Translations under genes and position numbers: made by a program
Part shown: positions 18,194 to 27,511 of the stretch, piece after piece
Numbering within the stretch: position 1 is the first letter of the stretch
How the letters are laid out: every line of letters starts with the position of its first letter
Notes under the pieces: model-generated
Told to the model about the DNA's origin: nothing
Seen by the model: only the letters and a program-made list of their open reading frames with translations
Database searches by the model: none
DNA from: Glutamicibacter ardleyensis
GTDB taxonomy: Bacteria; Actinomycetota; Actinomycetes; Actinomycetales; Micrococcaceae
DNA length: 57,800 nt
Assembly: GCF_014644555.1 (NCBI RefSeq)
Contig: NZ_BMKX01000014.1
Span: 1-57,800 of the forward strand
Direction of reading: 5' to 3'

Positions 18194-18778
18194 ATGGGAA
18201 GCGACAATTGGAATACAGAAAATGCCCAAGATTACGGCATCAATCTACTGATCTCGGACACAATTAGGCTCCGTGAGCTACAAGACGATGATCTACCAAT
18301 CCTGACCCAGTGGTGGAACAGTCCAGAATTCATGGCACTGCAAGGAAATATTGTCCTGCCTCATCCAGGAATTGAAGCTGCCAGCCTTTTTAAGAGCTGG
18401 AGCCTGAACCGTGGGACCAAAGATGGTGTGGGTCTGTCCGTGACGCTGCCAGATGACACTTTGATTGGACACACCGCACTTTATAACTTCAACGCTCCGG
18501 CACGTTCGGCTGAACTCATGCTGATGATTGGCGGCTCAAACGTCGGCCAGGGATACGGCACCGTCGCAACGAAGATGATCGTTGACTTTGGCTTCCGAGA
18601 AATGGGACTGAACCGAATCGGCTTGGGAATCTGGGCATACAACGAACGCGCACTGCGCACGTTCTCTCGTGCCGGCTTCCGCGAGGAAGGCCGCCACCGT
18701 CAGGCAGGATTCCACGATGGAGCATTCCATGACCGTATTCTGATGAGCTTGCTCGCCGAGGAGTATTTCGGGAACTAA
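18194..18778 (+). CDS. GNAT family N-acetyltransferase (RimJ/RimL-like)
   Basis: A 194-residue acetyltransferase of the Acetyltransf_3 type. The fold opens with TIRLRELQDDDLPILTQWW; the acetyl-CoA loop is NVGQGYGTVATKMIVDFGF; the end has NRIGLGIWAYNERALRTFSRAGF then HDGAFHDRILMSLLAEE, as in RimJ/RimL proteins that modify protein N-termini, antibiotics or small amines. The substrate is unknown. A strong terminator follows, so this gene ends its unit. Confidence 0.85.
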   Translation: MGSDNWNTENAQDYGINLLISDTIRLRELQDDDLPILTQWWNSPEFMALQGNIVLPHPGIEAASLFKSWSLNRGTKDGVGLSVTLPDDTLIGHTALYNFNAPARSAELMLMIGGSNVGQGYGTVATKMIVDFGFREMGLNRIGLGIWAYNERALRTFSRAGFREEGRHRQAGFHDGAFHDRILMSLLAEEYFGN

Positions 18779-18804
18779 TCCCCTACTGACTCAAACTAGC
18801 TCTG

Positions 18805-18850
18805 ATGGGGTGCTTGTCCACGTTTTCGTGGATAAACACCCCATTTTGTT
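18805..18850 (+). terminator. Intrinsic terminator after the GNAT gene
   Basis: An 18-bp stem (18805-18822 with 18827-18844; one C-A mismatch and one wobble) closes on TTTT and is followed by TTTGTT on the plus strand. Confidence 0.85.
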
Positions 18851-18974
18851 GCTCCAGTGGCTTATAAACACAAAAGCCAGACCCGAAATTAGCTTCTCTC
18901 GGCGTTGTGGCGATTGCTAATCCACTCGTTAGCCTATTGTTGAAGCTAGTTAGTGTCAGTTACAAGGAGTACCC

Positions 18975-20264
18975 ATGGATTTTCTCCGTAAACTTAAGTT
19001 GCCGCAGCGTCAGCCAAAAGCCGCTCCGTCAGCATCCCCAGAGCCTCCGGTAGGTGAACTTCTCAACGAGTCTGAAGCGGCTAAGCCCAACTTCACAGTA
19101 CCCGGGCTATGGACGGACATGCTCGGTCGTCTGGGTATTCGCAGCGCACAGTTGCTAATCGTCGGAACACTAGCAGCGTTCTTTATTATTGGCTTGTTGC
19201 GCCTCACAGTGATCGTTATCCCGACCCTGCTCGCGGTGATTATTTCTTGCGCATTGTGGCCACTGGTACTGAAACTGCGCAAGGTCTTCTCCCCCTTGCT
19301 TTCCGCATGGATTGTCTTCCTCGGTTCATTATTGGTGCTTGGCGGAATTGGTACCGGCTTAGTCTTCTCGGTCATCAAAGAATGGCCTAGGCTTGTTGAT
19401 CAGGCGGTCGAGGGCTTTAATCAGCTCAACGACATGGTCCAAGGTTTCATTGGCAATATGCCACTATCCATTGATCAATCGCAGATCGATAGTGTCGTAA
19501 ATTCCGTCACCTCGTTCCTGACAAGTTCGCAGTTCGGAACAGGCGCGCTCAACACGCTCAGTGCCGCCGGTAGCTTCGTGACCGGACTGGTCTTACTGCT
19601 GGTGATATTGTTCTTCTTCCTGAAGGACGGCGACCGGATCTGGGCTTTTGCCGTCTCTTGGACGCCAAAGCACTACCGCAACAAGTGGATTCTTTCCGGA
19701 GATCGTGCTCTGCGCACCTTCGGCGGATACATTCGTGGAACCGCAACAGTCGCCGCCGTAGATACTCTGGGTATCGCAGCGACGTTGTTGATCTTGCAAG
19801 TTCCTTTGGCTCTGCCGCTGGCGGTTATTGTCTTCCTCGGTTCGTTCATTCCGATGGTTGGTGCCACCGTGGCCGGTATTTTGGCTACGCTGATCGCCTT
19901 GGTAACCAACGGTCCAGTCGTCGCATTGATCGTGCTGGCAGCGGTAATCATCGTCAACCAGCTAGAAGGTAACTTCCTTCAGCCGGTGGTCATGGCCAAC
20001 GCGCTGAACTTGCATGCTCTTGTAGTCTTGATCGCTCTGGCCGCCGGCACCGTGCTGGCAGGCATTATCGGCGCCGTGTTGTCTGTGCCATTGACCGCAG
20101 CTGCTTGGGCAGTGGTCAAGGTCTGGACGGATAGAGATAACTCGCATGCCGTTGATGATGCCAAGAAGGACATCGAGGCGGAGGTCAAACCAGAAGATAA
20201 TAAAAAATCGCTGGACACCGACGATTCTCTTCCCGAAGGCACCCCCCGAGGTGCCGAAAGCTAG
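18975..20264 (+). CDS. AI-2E family (PerM-like) transporter
   Basis: A 429-residue membrane protein of the AI-2E transporter/PerM family; members have been linked to autoinducer-2 export and Na+/H+ exchange, so the substrate is uncertain. After a soluble N-terminus there are two close helices (about 56-105), a helix near 115-135, a soluble insertion with VEGFNQLNDMVQGF, then the conserved FFFLKDGDRIWAF and the later helices with VFLGSFIPMVGATVAGI and NQLEGNFLQPVVMA. The C-terminus is acidic. AAGGAG lies 5 nt before the ATG, and a strong terminator follows. Confidence 0.88.
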   Translation: MDFLRKLKLPQRQPKAAPSASPEPPVGELLNESEAAKPNFTVPGLWTDMLGRLGIRSAQLLIVGTLAAFFIIGLLRLTVIVIPTLLAVIISCALWPLVLKLRKVFSPLLSAWIVFLGSLLVLGGIGTGLVFSVIKEWPRLVDQAVEGFNQLNDMVQGFIGNMPLSIDQSQIDSVVNSVTSFLTSSQFGTGALNTLSAAGSFVTGLVLLLVILFFFLKDGDRIWAFAVSWTPKHYRNKWILSGDRALRTFGGYIRGTATVAAVDTLGIAATLLILQVPLALPLAVIVFLGSFIPMVGATVAGILATLIALVTNGPVVALIVLAAVIIVNQLEGNFLQPVVMANALNLHALVVLIALAAGTVLAGIIGAVLSVPLTAAAWAVVKVWTDRDNSHAVDDAKKDIEAEVKPEDNKKSLDTDDSLPEGTPRGAES

Positions 20265-20280
20265 AACTCGATAGTGCATT

Positions 20281-20320
20281 GTCTTGGCCTCACCGATTGT
20301 GGTGGGGCCAAGACTTTTTT
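20281..20320 (+). terminator. Intrinsic terminator after the AI-2E transporter
   Basis: A 14-bp stem with one T-G pair (20281-20294 with 20301-20314) and 6-nt loop followed by six Ts. It shows that codons upstream of the next gene's GTG (20339) cannot be part of that gene. Confidence 0.9.
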
Positions 20321-20338
20321 GTATTGAAAGGAGTAGAC

Positions 20339-20869
20339 GTGCCTGGAATAAAACGTGAAATCATCACCACGCATACAACGGTGTCCCTAGGTCGTTTTCT
20401 GCCCTCGGACTTTGCTGCCGTACATGAGTACGCCACCGACCCGCTGGTCTATCGATATGCCGAATGGGGCCCGAACACCGAAGCGCAGACTCACGAGTAC
20501 CTGTTGGAGGCCTGTACGCCGTCCACAGAGGCGTTAACTCTGGCAATGCTCGTCGAAGGTCAGCTCATTGGGGCCGCGGCCGTGTGGACCACCGACGAGC
20601 GACACCGGTGCGGCGAGCTTGGCTACAGCCTCAACCAGCGCTACTGGGGTCGCGGATACGCTACCGAAGCGGCACAGTTGCTCCTTGAACTAGGCTTTGG
20701 CACTCTTGATCTGCATCGCCTCACTGCCACGTGCGCGCCACAGAATACCGCTTCCCGCCGGGTCTTGGAAAAGGCTGGCTTGAACTATGAGGGGCTGTTA
20801 CGCGGACACAAACTCATCAATTCTCAGCGCCGCGATTCATTGCTATTCGCAAAGCTCAGAACTGATTAG
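20339..20869 (+). CDS. GNAT family N-acetyltransferase (RimJ/RimL-like)
   Basis: A 176-residue acetyltransferase. The start is GTG at 20339 with AAAGGAG 5 nt upstream; the frame opens earlier but would read through a terminator. Family pattern: GRFLPSDFAAVHEYATDPLVYRYAEWGP, the acetyl-CoA region RCGELGYSLNQRYWGRGYATEAAQLLLE, and RLTATCAPQNTASRRVLEKAGL. The Acetyltransf_3 subfamily modifies ribosomal protein N-termini or small molecules; the substrate here is open. It has little sequence in common with the GNAT at 18194. Confidence 0.87.
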   Translation: MPGIKREIITTHTTVSLGRFLPSDFAAVHEYATDPLVYRYAEWGPNTEAQTHEYLLEACTPSTEALTLAMLVEGQLIGAAAVWTTDERHRCGELGYSLNQRYWGRGYATEAAQLLLELGFGTLDLHRLTATCAPQNTASRRVLEKAGLNYEGLLRGHKLINSQRRDSLLFAKLRTD

Positions 20870-21091
20870 GGCCGTCATCTGGAGACCTGCAACGTTGCGC
20901 TTTCTTCTAGTGATGTGTTTAATGTGACTCAAGTGAAAGAAGCGGCTTTATGTGACAAGTGCGGCGCCTGGAGAATCGTTGTCACAGCAACAAGATCCGG
21001 TTTTTAGTTAGATCTGATCTCAACGCAGGCCACGCTTGACTACACCAACGAAGTGCCTTTGAGCGCTCACTGCGATATTTAGGAGGTACTC

Positions 21092-21343
21092 ATGCTGAAT
21101 TTCAGCTATGAGGATGCACTAAAGAATTTTTCTAGTTTGGTCGATAATGTCGTGACCGAACATGCAGTTGTCTCTGTTTCCAGGTCCCCCAAAGAATCTG
21201 TCGTCATGCTCTCCAAAGATGATTATGATTCCATTCGTCAGTCTTCGGTACCGGCCTCGGCTCATGCTTCATGGAGCTCATCCCCCGCTCCAAGCGCATC
21301 ACTTGTACCGCATTCGCATAACTCCCTGGATGACTGGTTCTAA
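21092..21343 (+). CDS. Phd/YefM-like antitoxin, apparently without toxin
   Basis: An 83-residue protein whose first 50 residues match the Phd/YefM antitoxin fold: MLNFSYEDALKNFSSLVDNV, then AVVSVSRSPKESVVMLSKDDYDSI. Such antitoxins bind DNA through this half and neutralise RelE/YoeB or Doc toxins through the C-terminal half. Here the rest is a Ser/Ala/Pro-rich tail ending LDDWF. AGGAGG sits 7 nt before the ATG. No toxin gene lies on either side: a bidirectional terminator and ndk follow. It may act alone as a regulator or be left from a lost pair. Confidence 0.7.
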   Translation: MLNFSYEDALKNFSSLVDNVVTEHAVVSVSRSPKESVVMLSKDDYDSIRQSSVPASAHASWSSSPAPSASLVPHSHNSLDDWF

Positions 21344-21473
21344 GTTCCAGCGGAGCTCCTGAGCATGAAGCAGTGAATTGAGTGCTTGCAACATTGCTCC
21401 TTCCTCAGCCGTCCAGCTTAATATTTCTTTTCTGCTCGCGCTTCTTAGCGTTGCTTAGCCCGGGCTGGATACT

Positions 21474-21515
21474 AAAAATCCCTGTCCGCCCTTTAGAGGG
21501 CAGACAGGGATTTTT
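21474..21515. terminator. Bidirectional terminator between the antitoxin gene and ndk
   Basis: A 13-bp stem with one mismatch flanked by five As on the left and five Ts on the right (AAAAATCCCTGTC and GACAGGGATTTTT arms). It can end both the plus-strand antitoxin transcript and the minus-strand ndk transcript. Confidence 0.9.
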
Positions 21516-21544
21516 GCTCTCGTCGAAGAGCGATACAACGTGGC

Positions 21545-21961
21545 TTACTTGGCGAACCAGATGCCGATTTCACGTTCTGCAGACTCAACCGAGTCCGAAC
21601 CGTGAACCAGGTTCTGCTGAACCTTCAGGCCCCAGTCGCGTCCGAAGTCACCACGGATAGTGCCCGGTGCTGCGCTGGTTGGATCGGTAGTACCTGCAAG
21701 CGAGCGGAAACCTGGGATGACTCCCTGGCCTTCGGCAACAATCGCAACAACTGGGCCCGAGAGCATGAATTCCACCAGTGGCTCGTAGAATGGCTTGCCC
21801 TCGTGCTCTGCGTAGTGCTCGGCCAGCAACTCGCGAGTTGCGTTCAGCTGCTGCAACTCGGCGATGGTGTAGCCCTTCGCTTCAATGCGAGCGAGGATCT
21901 GGCCGGTTAGGCCGCGCTTCACACCGTCTGGCTTGACGAGAATGAGAGTACGTTCGGTCAT
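21545..21961 (-). CDS. ndk: Nucleoside diphosphate kinase
   Basis: A 138-residue enzyme that moves the gamma-phosphate of ATP to other nucleoside diphosphates. The catalytic histidine H120 is in NLVHGSDSVESAEREI; the N-terminus has MTERTLILVKPDGVKRGL. Full length. It follows folC and the DUF4233 gene on the minus strand and ends at the bidirectional terminator. Confidence 0.98.
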   Translation of the reverse strand: MTERTLILVKPDGVKRGLTGQILARIEAKGYTIAELQQLNATRELLAEHYAEHEGKPFYEPLVEFMLSGPVVAIVAEGQGVIPGFRSLAGTTDPTSAAPGTIRGDFGRDWGLKVQQNLVHGSDSVESAEREIGIWFAK

Positions 21962-21996
21962 GTTTCTACCTCTTCGTTCCTAGATACTTTGGTTTA

Positions 21997-22431
21997 TTAA
22001 GATTCTACGTTTGGGTGGGCGCGGTCCCACTCGGCTTGTGCAGCGGCTCGGCGTTTGTCTTCAACGTCCATTTCGCCACCCTTCTTCAGCGCGTACCACC
22101 AGCACAGGCCAAAGAAGACCGACAGGTAGAACATGTCTACCAGGATGAACCCAGTCAGGAAGAACAGCACCTGAAGGATCCAGCCGATTAAGTAGCCGGC
22201 AGGCTTACGCAATAGCGCGCAGGTGACGATGCACAGTACTGCCATCGCGGCACCCAGGCTAAGCACTACCGCAGGTTCGGCGCGCTTGAGCCCGAAAGCT
22301 GCCAGGGTGACAAAGATGGCGAGAAACGCCTCACAGGTCAACACCGTGGAAGCAAACATCACCTTGGTGGATCGGGGCTTCTTTTTCATCCCCGGACGCC
22401 ACTCGCGCTGCGCCTTAGTTAACTTGGCCAT
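21997..22431 (-). CDS. DUF4233 family membrane protein
   Basis: A 144-residue membrane protein starting at the ATG at 22431, which shares one base with the folC stop (TAATG). It begins [18 protein letters not shown] and has about four hydrophobic helices (SFTVLTCEAF-like region, then VVLSLGAAMAVLCIVTCALL, GWILQVLFFLTGFILVDMF and YLSVFFGLCWWYAL). DUF4233 proteins regularly follow folC in actinobacteria; the function is unknown. Codons upstream in this frame fall within folC and were left out. Confidence 0.8.
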   Translation of the reverse strand: MAKLTKAQREWRPGMKKKPRSTKVMFASTVLTCEAFLAIFVTLAAFGLKRAEPAVVLSLGAAMAVLCIVTCALLRKPAGYLIGWILQVLFFLTGFILVDMFYLSVFFGLCWWYALKKGGEMDVEDKRRAAAQAEWDRAHPNVES

Positions 22432-23786
22432 TAGGAGCTCTGCCCTCCCTTGAGCAGTAGTGAGATTTCGCCCACCAGTGTAATCGAACCGGTGACAAGT
22501 ACGCCTCCGGCCAGGTCGTCTCCGGATTCGGCGCGTCCCACGCACCACTCCACCGCGTCTTCAAGATTTTCGGTGACGTGTAGGTCTTCCTCCGGCCACC
22601 CAGCCTCGATAGCCATGGTGGACAGTTCGCCAGCAGGAATTGCGCGTGGTGAAGAGGACTGGGTCAAGCAAAGGTCATCAACCAGATCGCCGTACTCTTC
22701 ACGCATGGTGTATAGCATCGCTTCGGCGTCCTTTTCCTGCAGGATGCCGACCATGAGCACTAAGCGGGAGAAGCCGAAGGATTCTTTGATTGCTTCCGCG
22801 CTGGCTTTAATACCATCGGGATTGTGTCCGGCATCAACCAAGATGCTCGGTGCACTGCGCACCAGCTCTAGTCGGCCCGGGCTGGTGGTGGCGGCAAAGC
22901 CATCACGGACAAGTTCCACGTTGAGTTCGCGTTCGCCACCTCCGAGGAAAGCTTCAACGGCAGCCAGTGCAACGACAGCGTTCTGTGCTTGGTGTGCACC
23001 GTATAGCGGCAGGTAGATCTCGTCGTAACGACCCGCCTGCCCCTCTATGGACAATACCTGTCCGCCAACGCCCATGGTGCGGTCAATGAGTTTGAAGTCC
23101 CTGGTTTCAAAGGCCATGGGAACTTCCAGTTCACGCACCTTAGAAACCAATACCTCGGCCGCGTCTTCTGGTTGCCGTGCGGAGACTAGGTAACCGCCTG
23201 GCTTAAGAATTCCAACCTTTTCTTCGGCGATGAGCTCGGTGGTATCCCCCAGCAAATCGGTATGATCCAACGAAATCGGGGTGAACACGGACACTTGGGC
23301 ATCTGCCACATTAGTCGCGTCGGTAATTCCGCCAAGGCCTACCTCCAACACAACAACTTCCACCGGTACCTCGGCGAAAATCGCGAAGGCGAGGATGGTC
23401 ACCGCTTCGAAGTAGGTCAGCCGATTCTCTGATTGCTCGGCAAGTTCCGCGTCGACTAGGTCCAGAAACGGGGCTATCTCATCCCAGACGCGCACGAACG
23501 TCTCGTCATCAACTGGTTCCCCGTCAATGCTGATTCGTTCGGTGACCTTCAGCAGATGTGGCGAGGAGTAGCGTCCGGTACGGATATCGTGTGCCTGCAG
23601 CAGCGACTCGATCATGCGTGCGGTGGAAGTTTTTCCGTTGGTACCGGTGATGTGTATAACCGGCGCAGCCTTTTGCGGCTCCCCCAAGATTTCCATGGCA
23701 CGAAACATCGGGTCCATGCGTGGTTCGATCTTGTTTTCTGGCGCGCGAGCCAGTAACTGGGCGTAGACGCGCTCTAGATCACTCAT
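22431..23786 (-). CDS. folC: Folylpolyglutamate / dihydrofolate synthase
   Basis: A 451-residue ATP-dependent ligase of the Mur-ligase fold that adds glutamate to folates and usually also joins glutamate to dihydropteroate. The P-loop is [14 protein letters not shown] (G48-S53); the omega loop region has [17 protein letters not shown]; the ATP/Mg region has [13 protein letters not shown]; and the C-terminal domain has [14 protein letters not shown]. It overlaps the ileS stop by 4 bp (ATGA), so it is translated from the ileS message. Confidence 0.95.
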   Translation of the reverse strand: MSDLERVYAQLLARAPENKIEPRMDPMFRAMEILGEPQKAAPVIHITGTNGKTSTARMIESLLQAHDIRTGRYSSPHLLKVTERISIDGEPVDDETFVRVWDEIAPFLDLVDAELAEQSENRLTYFEAVTILAFAIFAEVPVEVVVLEVGLGGITDATNVADAQVSVFTPISLDHTDLLGDTTELIAEEKVGILKPGGYLVSARQPEDAAEVLVSKVRELEVPMAFETRDFKLIDRTMGVGGQVLSIEGQAGRYDEIYLPLYGAHQAQNAVVALAAVEAFLGGGERELNVELVRDGFAATTSPGRLELVRSAPSILVDAGHNPDGIKASAEAIKESFGFSRLVLMVGILQEKDAEAMLYTMREEYGDLVDDLCLTQSSSPRAIPAGELSTMAIEAGWPEEDLHVTENLEDAVEWCVGRAESGDDLAGGVLVTGSITLVGEISLLLKGGQSS

Positions 23787-26700
23787 ACGGTGCGCTCCAC
23801 TTCAATTTTCGTTTCAACCTGCGACTCATCAATGACCAGGTCCAAGACGTCGGTCAAGGTTTCACTGCTGATCAGTTCGCGGTTGCTTTCCAACGCTTCA
23901 ACGGTCTGCGCGGTAGCGGTGATGACCGTACGAATACGATCCGAAACCTGCAGGTCTGCTTCCTTGCGGGCCGACTGGATGGCGCGAACCATATCGCGGG
24001 CGGTACCTTCGGCAGCAAGTTCCGCGGTGACCTCGGTATCCAATACCAAGAAGCCTCCGTCGATGACGGCTGCCGCAATTTCGGCCGCCTCATCAACTAC
24101 GGTGTCCAAGGTGTATTCACCCTCGGCCAGTTCTAGGCCTCCAGCGGTGACCACGCCAGCGGTCACCGACCAGTCCCCGGACTTAGCGCCCTTGATAGCT
24201 TGCTGGACGTTCTTGCCCAAGCGTGGACCGGCAGCACGAGCATTGACCACCAGCTGCTGGCTGATGCCATAACTTGCGGTGTCCACTCCGGCAGCATCGA
24301 TCAGGGTGACTGACTTCAGGTTCAGTTCGTCCTTGATGATCGAAGCGTAGGTGCCTTCTAGACGCGCTGCGTCGGTGAGTACTACCTTCAGCTCTGCCAG
24401 TGGCAAGCGTACGCGCAGGTTTTTGGCCTTACGCAGTGAGGAGCCTACAGAGCAGATCTTTCGGGTGGTGTCCATGGTTTCCAGCAACACCGTATCGGCT
24501 GGGAACTCATTGGCATCTGGCCAGTCGGTCAGGTGCACCGAGCGTTCCCCGGTCAGCCCGCGGAAGATTTCTTCGCTGGCCAGTGGCAACAGCGATGCCG
24601 AAACCTTCACGAGGGTTTCCAACGCGGTGTACAGCGTGTCGAAGGCCTGAGTATCTTCGTCGAAGAAGCGCTGGCGCGAACGGCGCACGTACCAGTTGGT
24701 CAGCGTGTCCATGTAGTGACGAACAGCTTCGGTAGCATCCGATACTTCATAGGTGTCCAGTGCTTCGGTGACTTCGCGAACGAGTTCTCCGGTGGCCGCG
24801 AGCATGTACTGATCCAGTGGGTCAGTAGAGCTGGTTGAACGCTTAGCTTCGTAGCCGGCTCCGTTATTCGCGGAGTTGGTGTACAGGTTGAAGAAGTGCC
24901 AGACGTTCCATAGGGGCAGCAGGACTTGACGCACGCCATCGCGGATACCCTGCTCGGTCACTACCAGATTGCCACCACGCAGAATTGGTGAGGCCATCAG
25001 GAACCAACGCATCGCGTCGGAACCGTCGCGGTCCAAAACTTCGTTGACGTTCGGGTAGTTCTGCAACGACTTGGACATCTTCTGCCCGTCGGATCCGAGC
25101 ACAATGCCATGGGAGATGACGTTGGTGTAGGCCGGGCGGTCAAACAGTGCGGTGGACAGCACGTGCATGGTGTAGAACCAACCACGAGTCTGGCCAATGT
25201 ACTCCACGATGAAATCTGCTGGGTGGTGACCTGAGTCGAACCACTGACCGTTTTCAAATGGGTAGTGGACCTGTGCGTAAGGCATGGAACCTGAGTCGAA
25301 CCAGACATCAAGCACGTCTTCAACGCGTGAGAGAGTGCCGCCTTCGGCGCAACCCTCGTGAGCCTTGGTCAGCTCATCGATGAATGGTCGGTGCAGGTCT
25401 GGCTGTCCTTCATGATTCAGCGGAAGGCGTCCGAAGAAGTTCTTGATCTCTTCAAGCGAGCCAAAAACCTCGCGGTGGGTACACTCAACGCCCGAGCATT
25501 CCCATACTGGGATTGGCGAACCCCAGTAGCGGTTGCGTGAGATGGACCAGTCGCGGGCGTTTTCCAGCCACTTACCGAACTGGCCGTGCTTCACGTTGCC
25601 TGGGATCCAGTTGATCTGCTCATTGAGCTCGACCATCCGGTCCTTGATCTTGGTGACTTCCACGTACCACGAGGAGATGGCGCGGTAGATCAGTGGCGTA
25701 CGGCAGCGCCAGCAGTGTGGGTAGGAGTGCTCATAGGAAGCCTGCTTAACCAAGCGGGCGTCTTCCTTCAGTACGTTCGTGATGGTTTTGTTAGCGTCGA
25801 AAACCTGCACGCCGGCGATGTCGTTCAGTGGGCCGCCAGCAAACAGTGGAAGGAACTTCGCACCCTCGTCTATCGAGAGCACTACCGGGATGCCGTGTGC
25901 TTCACAGACCTGCTGGTCGTCTTCGCCGTAAGCCGGGGCCTGGTGCACGATACCGGTACCGTCACCCACGGTGACGTAGTCAGCGGTAACAATCTGCCAA
26001 GCGTTTTCGGTACCGTATTTTTCGGTATCGGTAAAGGTGTCCCACAGTGGTTCGTAGCGGACCCCCGCAAGTTCGGAGCCTTGGAAACTCGCGGTGATCG
26101 CCGAGGCGGCTTCCTTCGCGTCTTTGTAGCCAAGATCTTTTGCATAGGAGCCAAGTAGGTCTTTGGCCAGCAAGAATGGTCCGGCGGCAGCGGAAGCCTT
26201 CACACCGGCCTCACCTGCAGGCACAACAACGTATTCGATCGCTGGGTGCACGGCCAGGGCCGCGTTAGTCGGCAGGGTCCAAGGGGTCGTCGTCCAGGCC
26301 AATGCCTGAACGCCGGCAAGTTCCTTGGAAACTTCAGTTTCCCCGGCACGAATCGTGAAGCCGACGGTGACCGTCTGGTCCTGGCGGTTCTTGTACACGT
26401 CGTCGTCCATGCGCAGCTCGTGGTTGGACAGCGGGGTTTCGTCTTTCCAGCAGTAAGGCAGGACGCGGAAGCCCTGGTAGGTCAGGCCCTTGTCCGAAAG
26501 CTGCTTGAAGGCCCAGATGACCGATTCCATGAACTCAACGTTCAGGGTCTTGTAGTCATTTTCGAAGTCAACCCAACGTGCTTGGCGGTTGACGTATTGC
26601 TTCCACTCATCGGCGTATTTCATCACCGAGGTGCGGCAAGCATCGTTGAACTTGTCGATACCCATCGACTCGATCTGCTGCTTGTCGGTCATGCCCAGCT

Positions 26701-27022
26701 GCTTCATGGCTTCCAGCTCGGCTGGCAATCCGTGGGTATCCCAGCCGAAGCGGCGTTCTACGCGTTTGCCACGCTGGGTCTGGTAGCGGGCCACCAGGTC
26801 CTTGACGTAGCCGGTGAGCAGGTGGCCGTAGTGCGGCAGGCCGTTAGCGAAAGGAGGACCATCGTAGAAGACGAACTCTTCACCCTCACGCTGGTCAATG
26901 GAGGCCTGGAAGGTGCCGTCATTCTTCCAGTATTCGAGGACTCGCTTCTCAATTTCTGGGAAACGCGGTGAGGCCGGGGTTGAACCGGTCGGGTCGGTAG
27001 TGACCTTTGGGTAGAAGCTCAT
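23783..27022 (-). CDS. ileS: Isoleucine--tRNA ligase, eukaryote-type (IleRS2-like)
   Basis: About 1079 residues from the ATG at 27022 (MSFYPKV), chosen because GAAGGA lies 11 nt upstream; the ATG at 27034 has its site directly against it. Class I motifs are HYGH at 64-67 and KMSKS at 648-652. The editing domain lies between (about 200-420, with [17 protein letters not shown]), and the anticodon-binding region follows. The length and C-terminal extension ([15 protein letters not shown] onward) are those of eukaryote-like IleRS, a form often insensitive to mupirocin; that property is inferred from the family. A T-box leader controls the gene. Confidence 0.95.
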   Translation of the reverse strand: MSFYPKVTTDPTGSTPASPRFPEIEKRVLEYWKNDGTFQASIDQREGEEFVFYDGPPFANGLPHYGHLLTGYVKDLVARYQTQRGKRVERRFGWDTHGLPAELEAMKQLGMTDKQQIESMGIDKFNDACRTSVMKYADEWKQYVNRQARWVDFENDYKTLNVEFMESVIWAFKQLSDKGLTYQGFRVLPYCWKDETPLSNHELRMDDDVYKNRQDQTVTVGFTIRAGETEVSKELAGVQALAWTTTPWTLPTNAALAVHPAIEYVVVPAGEAGVKASAAAGPFLLAKDLLGSYAKDLGYKDAKEAASAITASFQGSELAGVRYEPLWDTFTDTEKYGTENAWQIVTADYVTVGDGTGIVHQAPAYGEDDQQVCEAHGIPVVLSIDEGAKFLPLFAGGPLNDIAGVQVFDANKTITNVLKEDARLVKQASYEHSYPHCWRCRTPLIYRAISSWYVEVTKIKDRMVELNEQINWIPGNVKHGQFGKWLENARDWSISRNRYWGSPIPVWECSGVECTHREVFGSLEEIKNFFGRLPLNHEGQPDLHRPFIDELTKAHEGCAEGGTLSRVEDVLDVWFDSGSMPYAQVHYPFENGQWFDSGHHPADFIVEYIGQTRGWFYTMHVLSTALFDRPAYTNVISHGIVLGSDGQKMSKSLQNYPNVNEVLDRDGSDAMRWFLMASPILRGGNLVVTEQGIRDGVRQVLLPLWNVWHFFNLYTNSANNGAGYEAKRSTSSTDPLDQYMLAATGELVREVTEALDTYEVSDATEAVRHYMDTLTNWYVRRSRQRFFDEDTQAFDTLYTALETLVKVSASLLPLASEEIFRGLTGERSVHLTDWPDANEFPADTVLLETMDTTRKICSVGSSLRKAKNLRVRLPLAELKVVLTDAARLEGTYASIIKDELNLKSVTLIDAAGVDTASYGISQQLVVNARAAGPRLGKNVQQAIKGAKSGDWSVTAGVVTAGGLELAEGEYTLDTVVDEAAEIAAAVIDGGFLVLDTEVTAELAAEGTARDMVRAIQSARKEADLQVSDRIRTVITATAQTVEALESNRELISSETLTDVLDLVIDESQVETKIEVERTV

Positions 27023-27034
27023 CGAAATGGCCAT

Positions 27035-27262
27035 CCTTCAAGCGTAGGGTCAAAAAATCTTGCCTACGAGGACGACACTTGGCCGCGGTACCACCCCGCT
27101 TATTTCCCACCGTGATGCTCACGCAAAAAGTGAAAAACCGCTTCTCATCAGCTATGACGGGCTGGTCCCGCTTGGTTCTACTGGATCAAGTGCAAATCTG
27201 CATCCTGATTCTTCTTCCAAGGACTCCCCGGTGATATCCGGATCAATGTCGCGTACCTACCA
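27035..27262 (-). promoter_or_regulatory. T-box riboswitch leader of ileS
   Basis: The untranslated leader carries the T-box core GGGGTGGTACCGCGG (minus strand, 27083-27097); its TGGT (27090-27093) can pair with the ACCA end of uncharged tRNA-Ile. About 140 nt upstream, GGATATCACCGGGGAG matches the short Stem I of actinobacterial ileS T-boxes, with ATC (27233-27235) as specifier codon. TAGAC (about 27263-27270) is a possible -10. A 6-bp stem (27043-27048 with 27063-27068) and a run of six Ts lie just before the ribosome-binding site. Actinobacterial ileS T-boxes usually control translation rather than termination; which applies here is not certain. Confidence 0.9.
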
Positions 27263-27439
27263 GTCTAGCGCGTATTGACCACGCTGAAAACTCAATCAGC
27301 ATCGATGAAAGCTGAATCACTTCTGTCAACCTGGTTGGGCTTGAGCCTACTTTTAAGCCCCGTATTTTTAGTGCCACAAACACTGGCTGATGTCATCGCG
27401 TAGCCGATAGGAAAAGACCTATTGGACAACTGACTCGAT

Positions 27440-27495
27440 GAGTAGCTCACGTAGTTCGCCGGGTCGCGAAGATGCTACTCCGTGGCCCGGCGAAC
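27440..27495. repeat. Interleaved inverted repeats (possible pseudoknot)
   Basis: A 10-bp perfect arm pair (27454-27463 with 27486-27495), extendable to 15 bp with two G-T wobbles on the plus strand, closes on a 12-nt loop. That loop contains GCTACTC (27474-27480), which is complementary to GAGTAGC just upstream (27440-27446). The order of the four arms is that of an H-type pseudoknot. It lies 16 bp beyond the stop of the glycerophosphodiesterase gene and has no T-tract. Confidence 0.5.
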
Positions 27496-27511
27496 GATCC
27501 CTTACCCGGGA

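Noticed and set aside
18975-20869. Reading the second GNAT gene from 20279
   Set aside because: That start lies before a strong terminator; the GTG at 20339 has an excellent ribosome-binding site.
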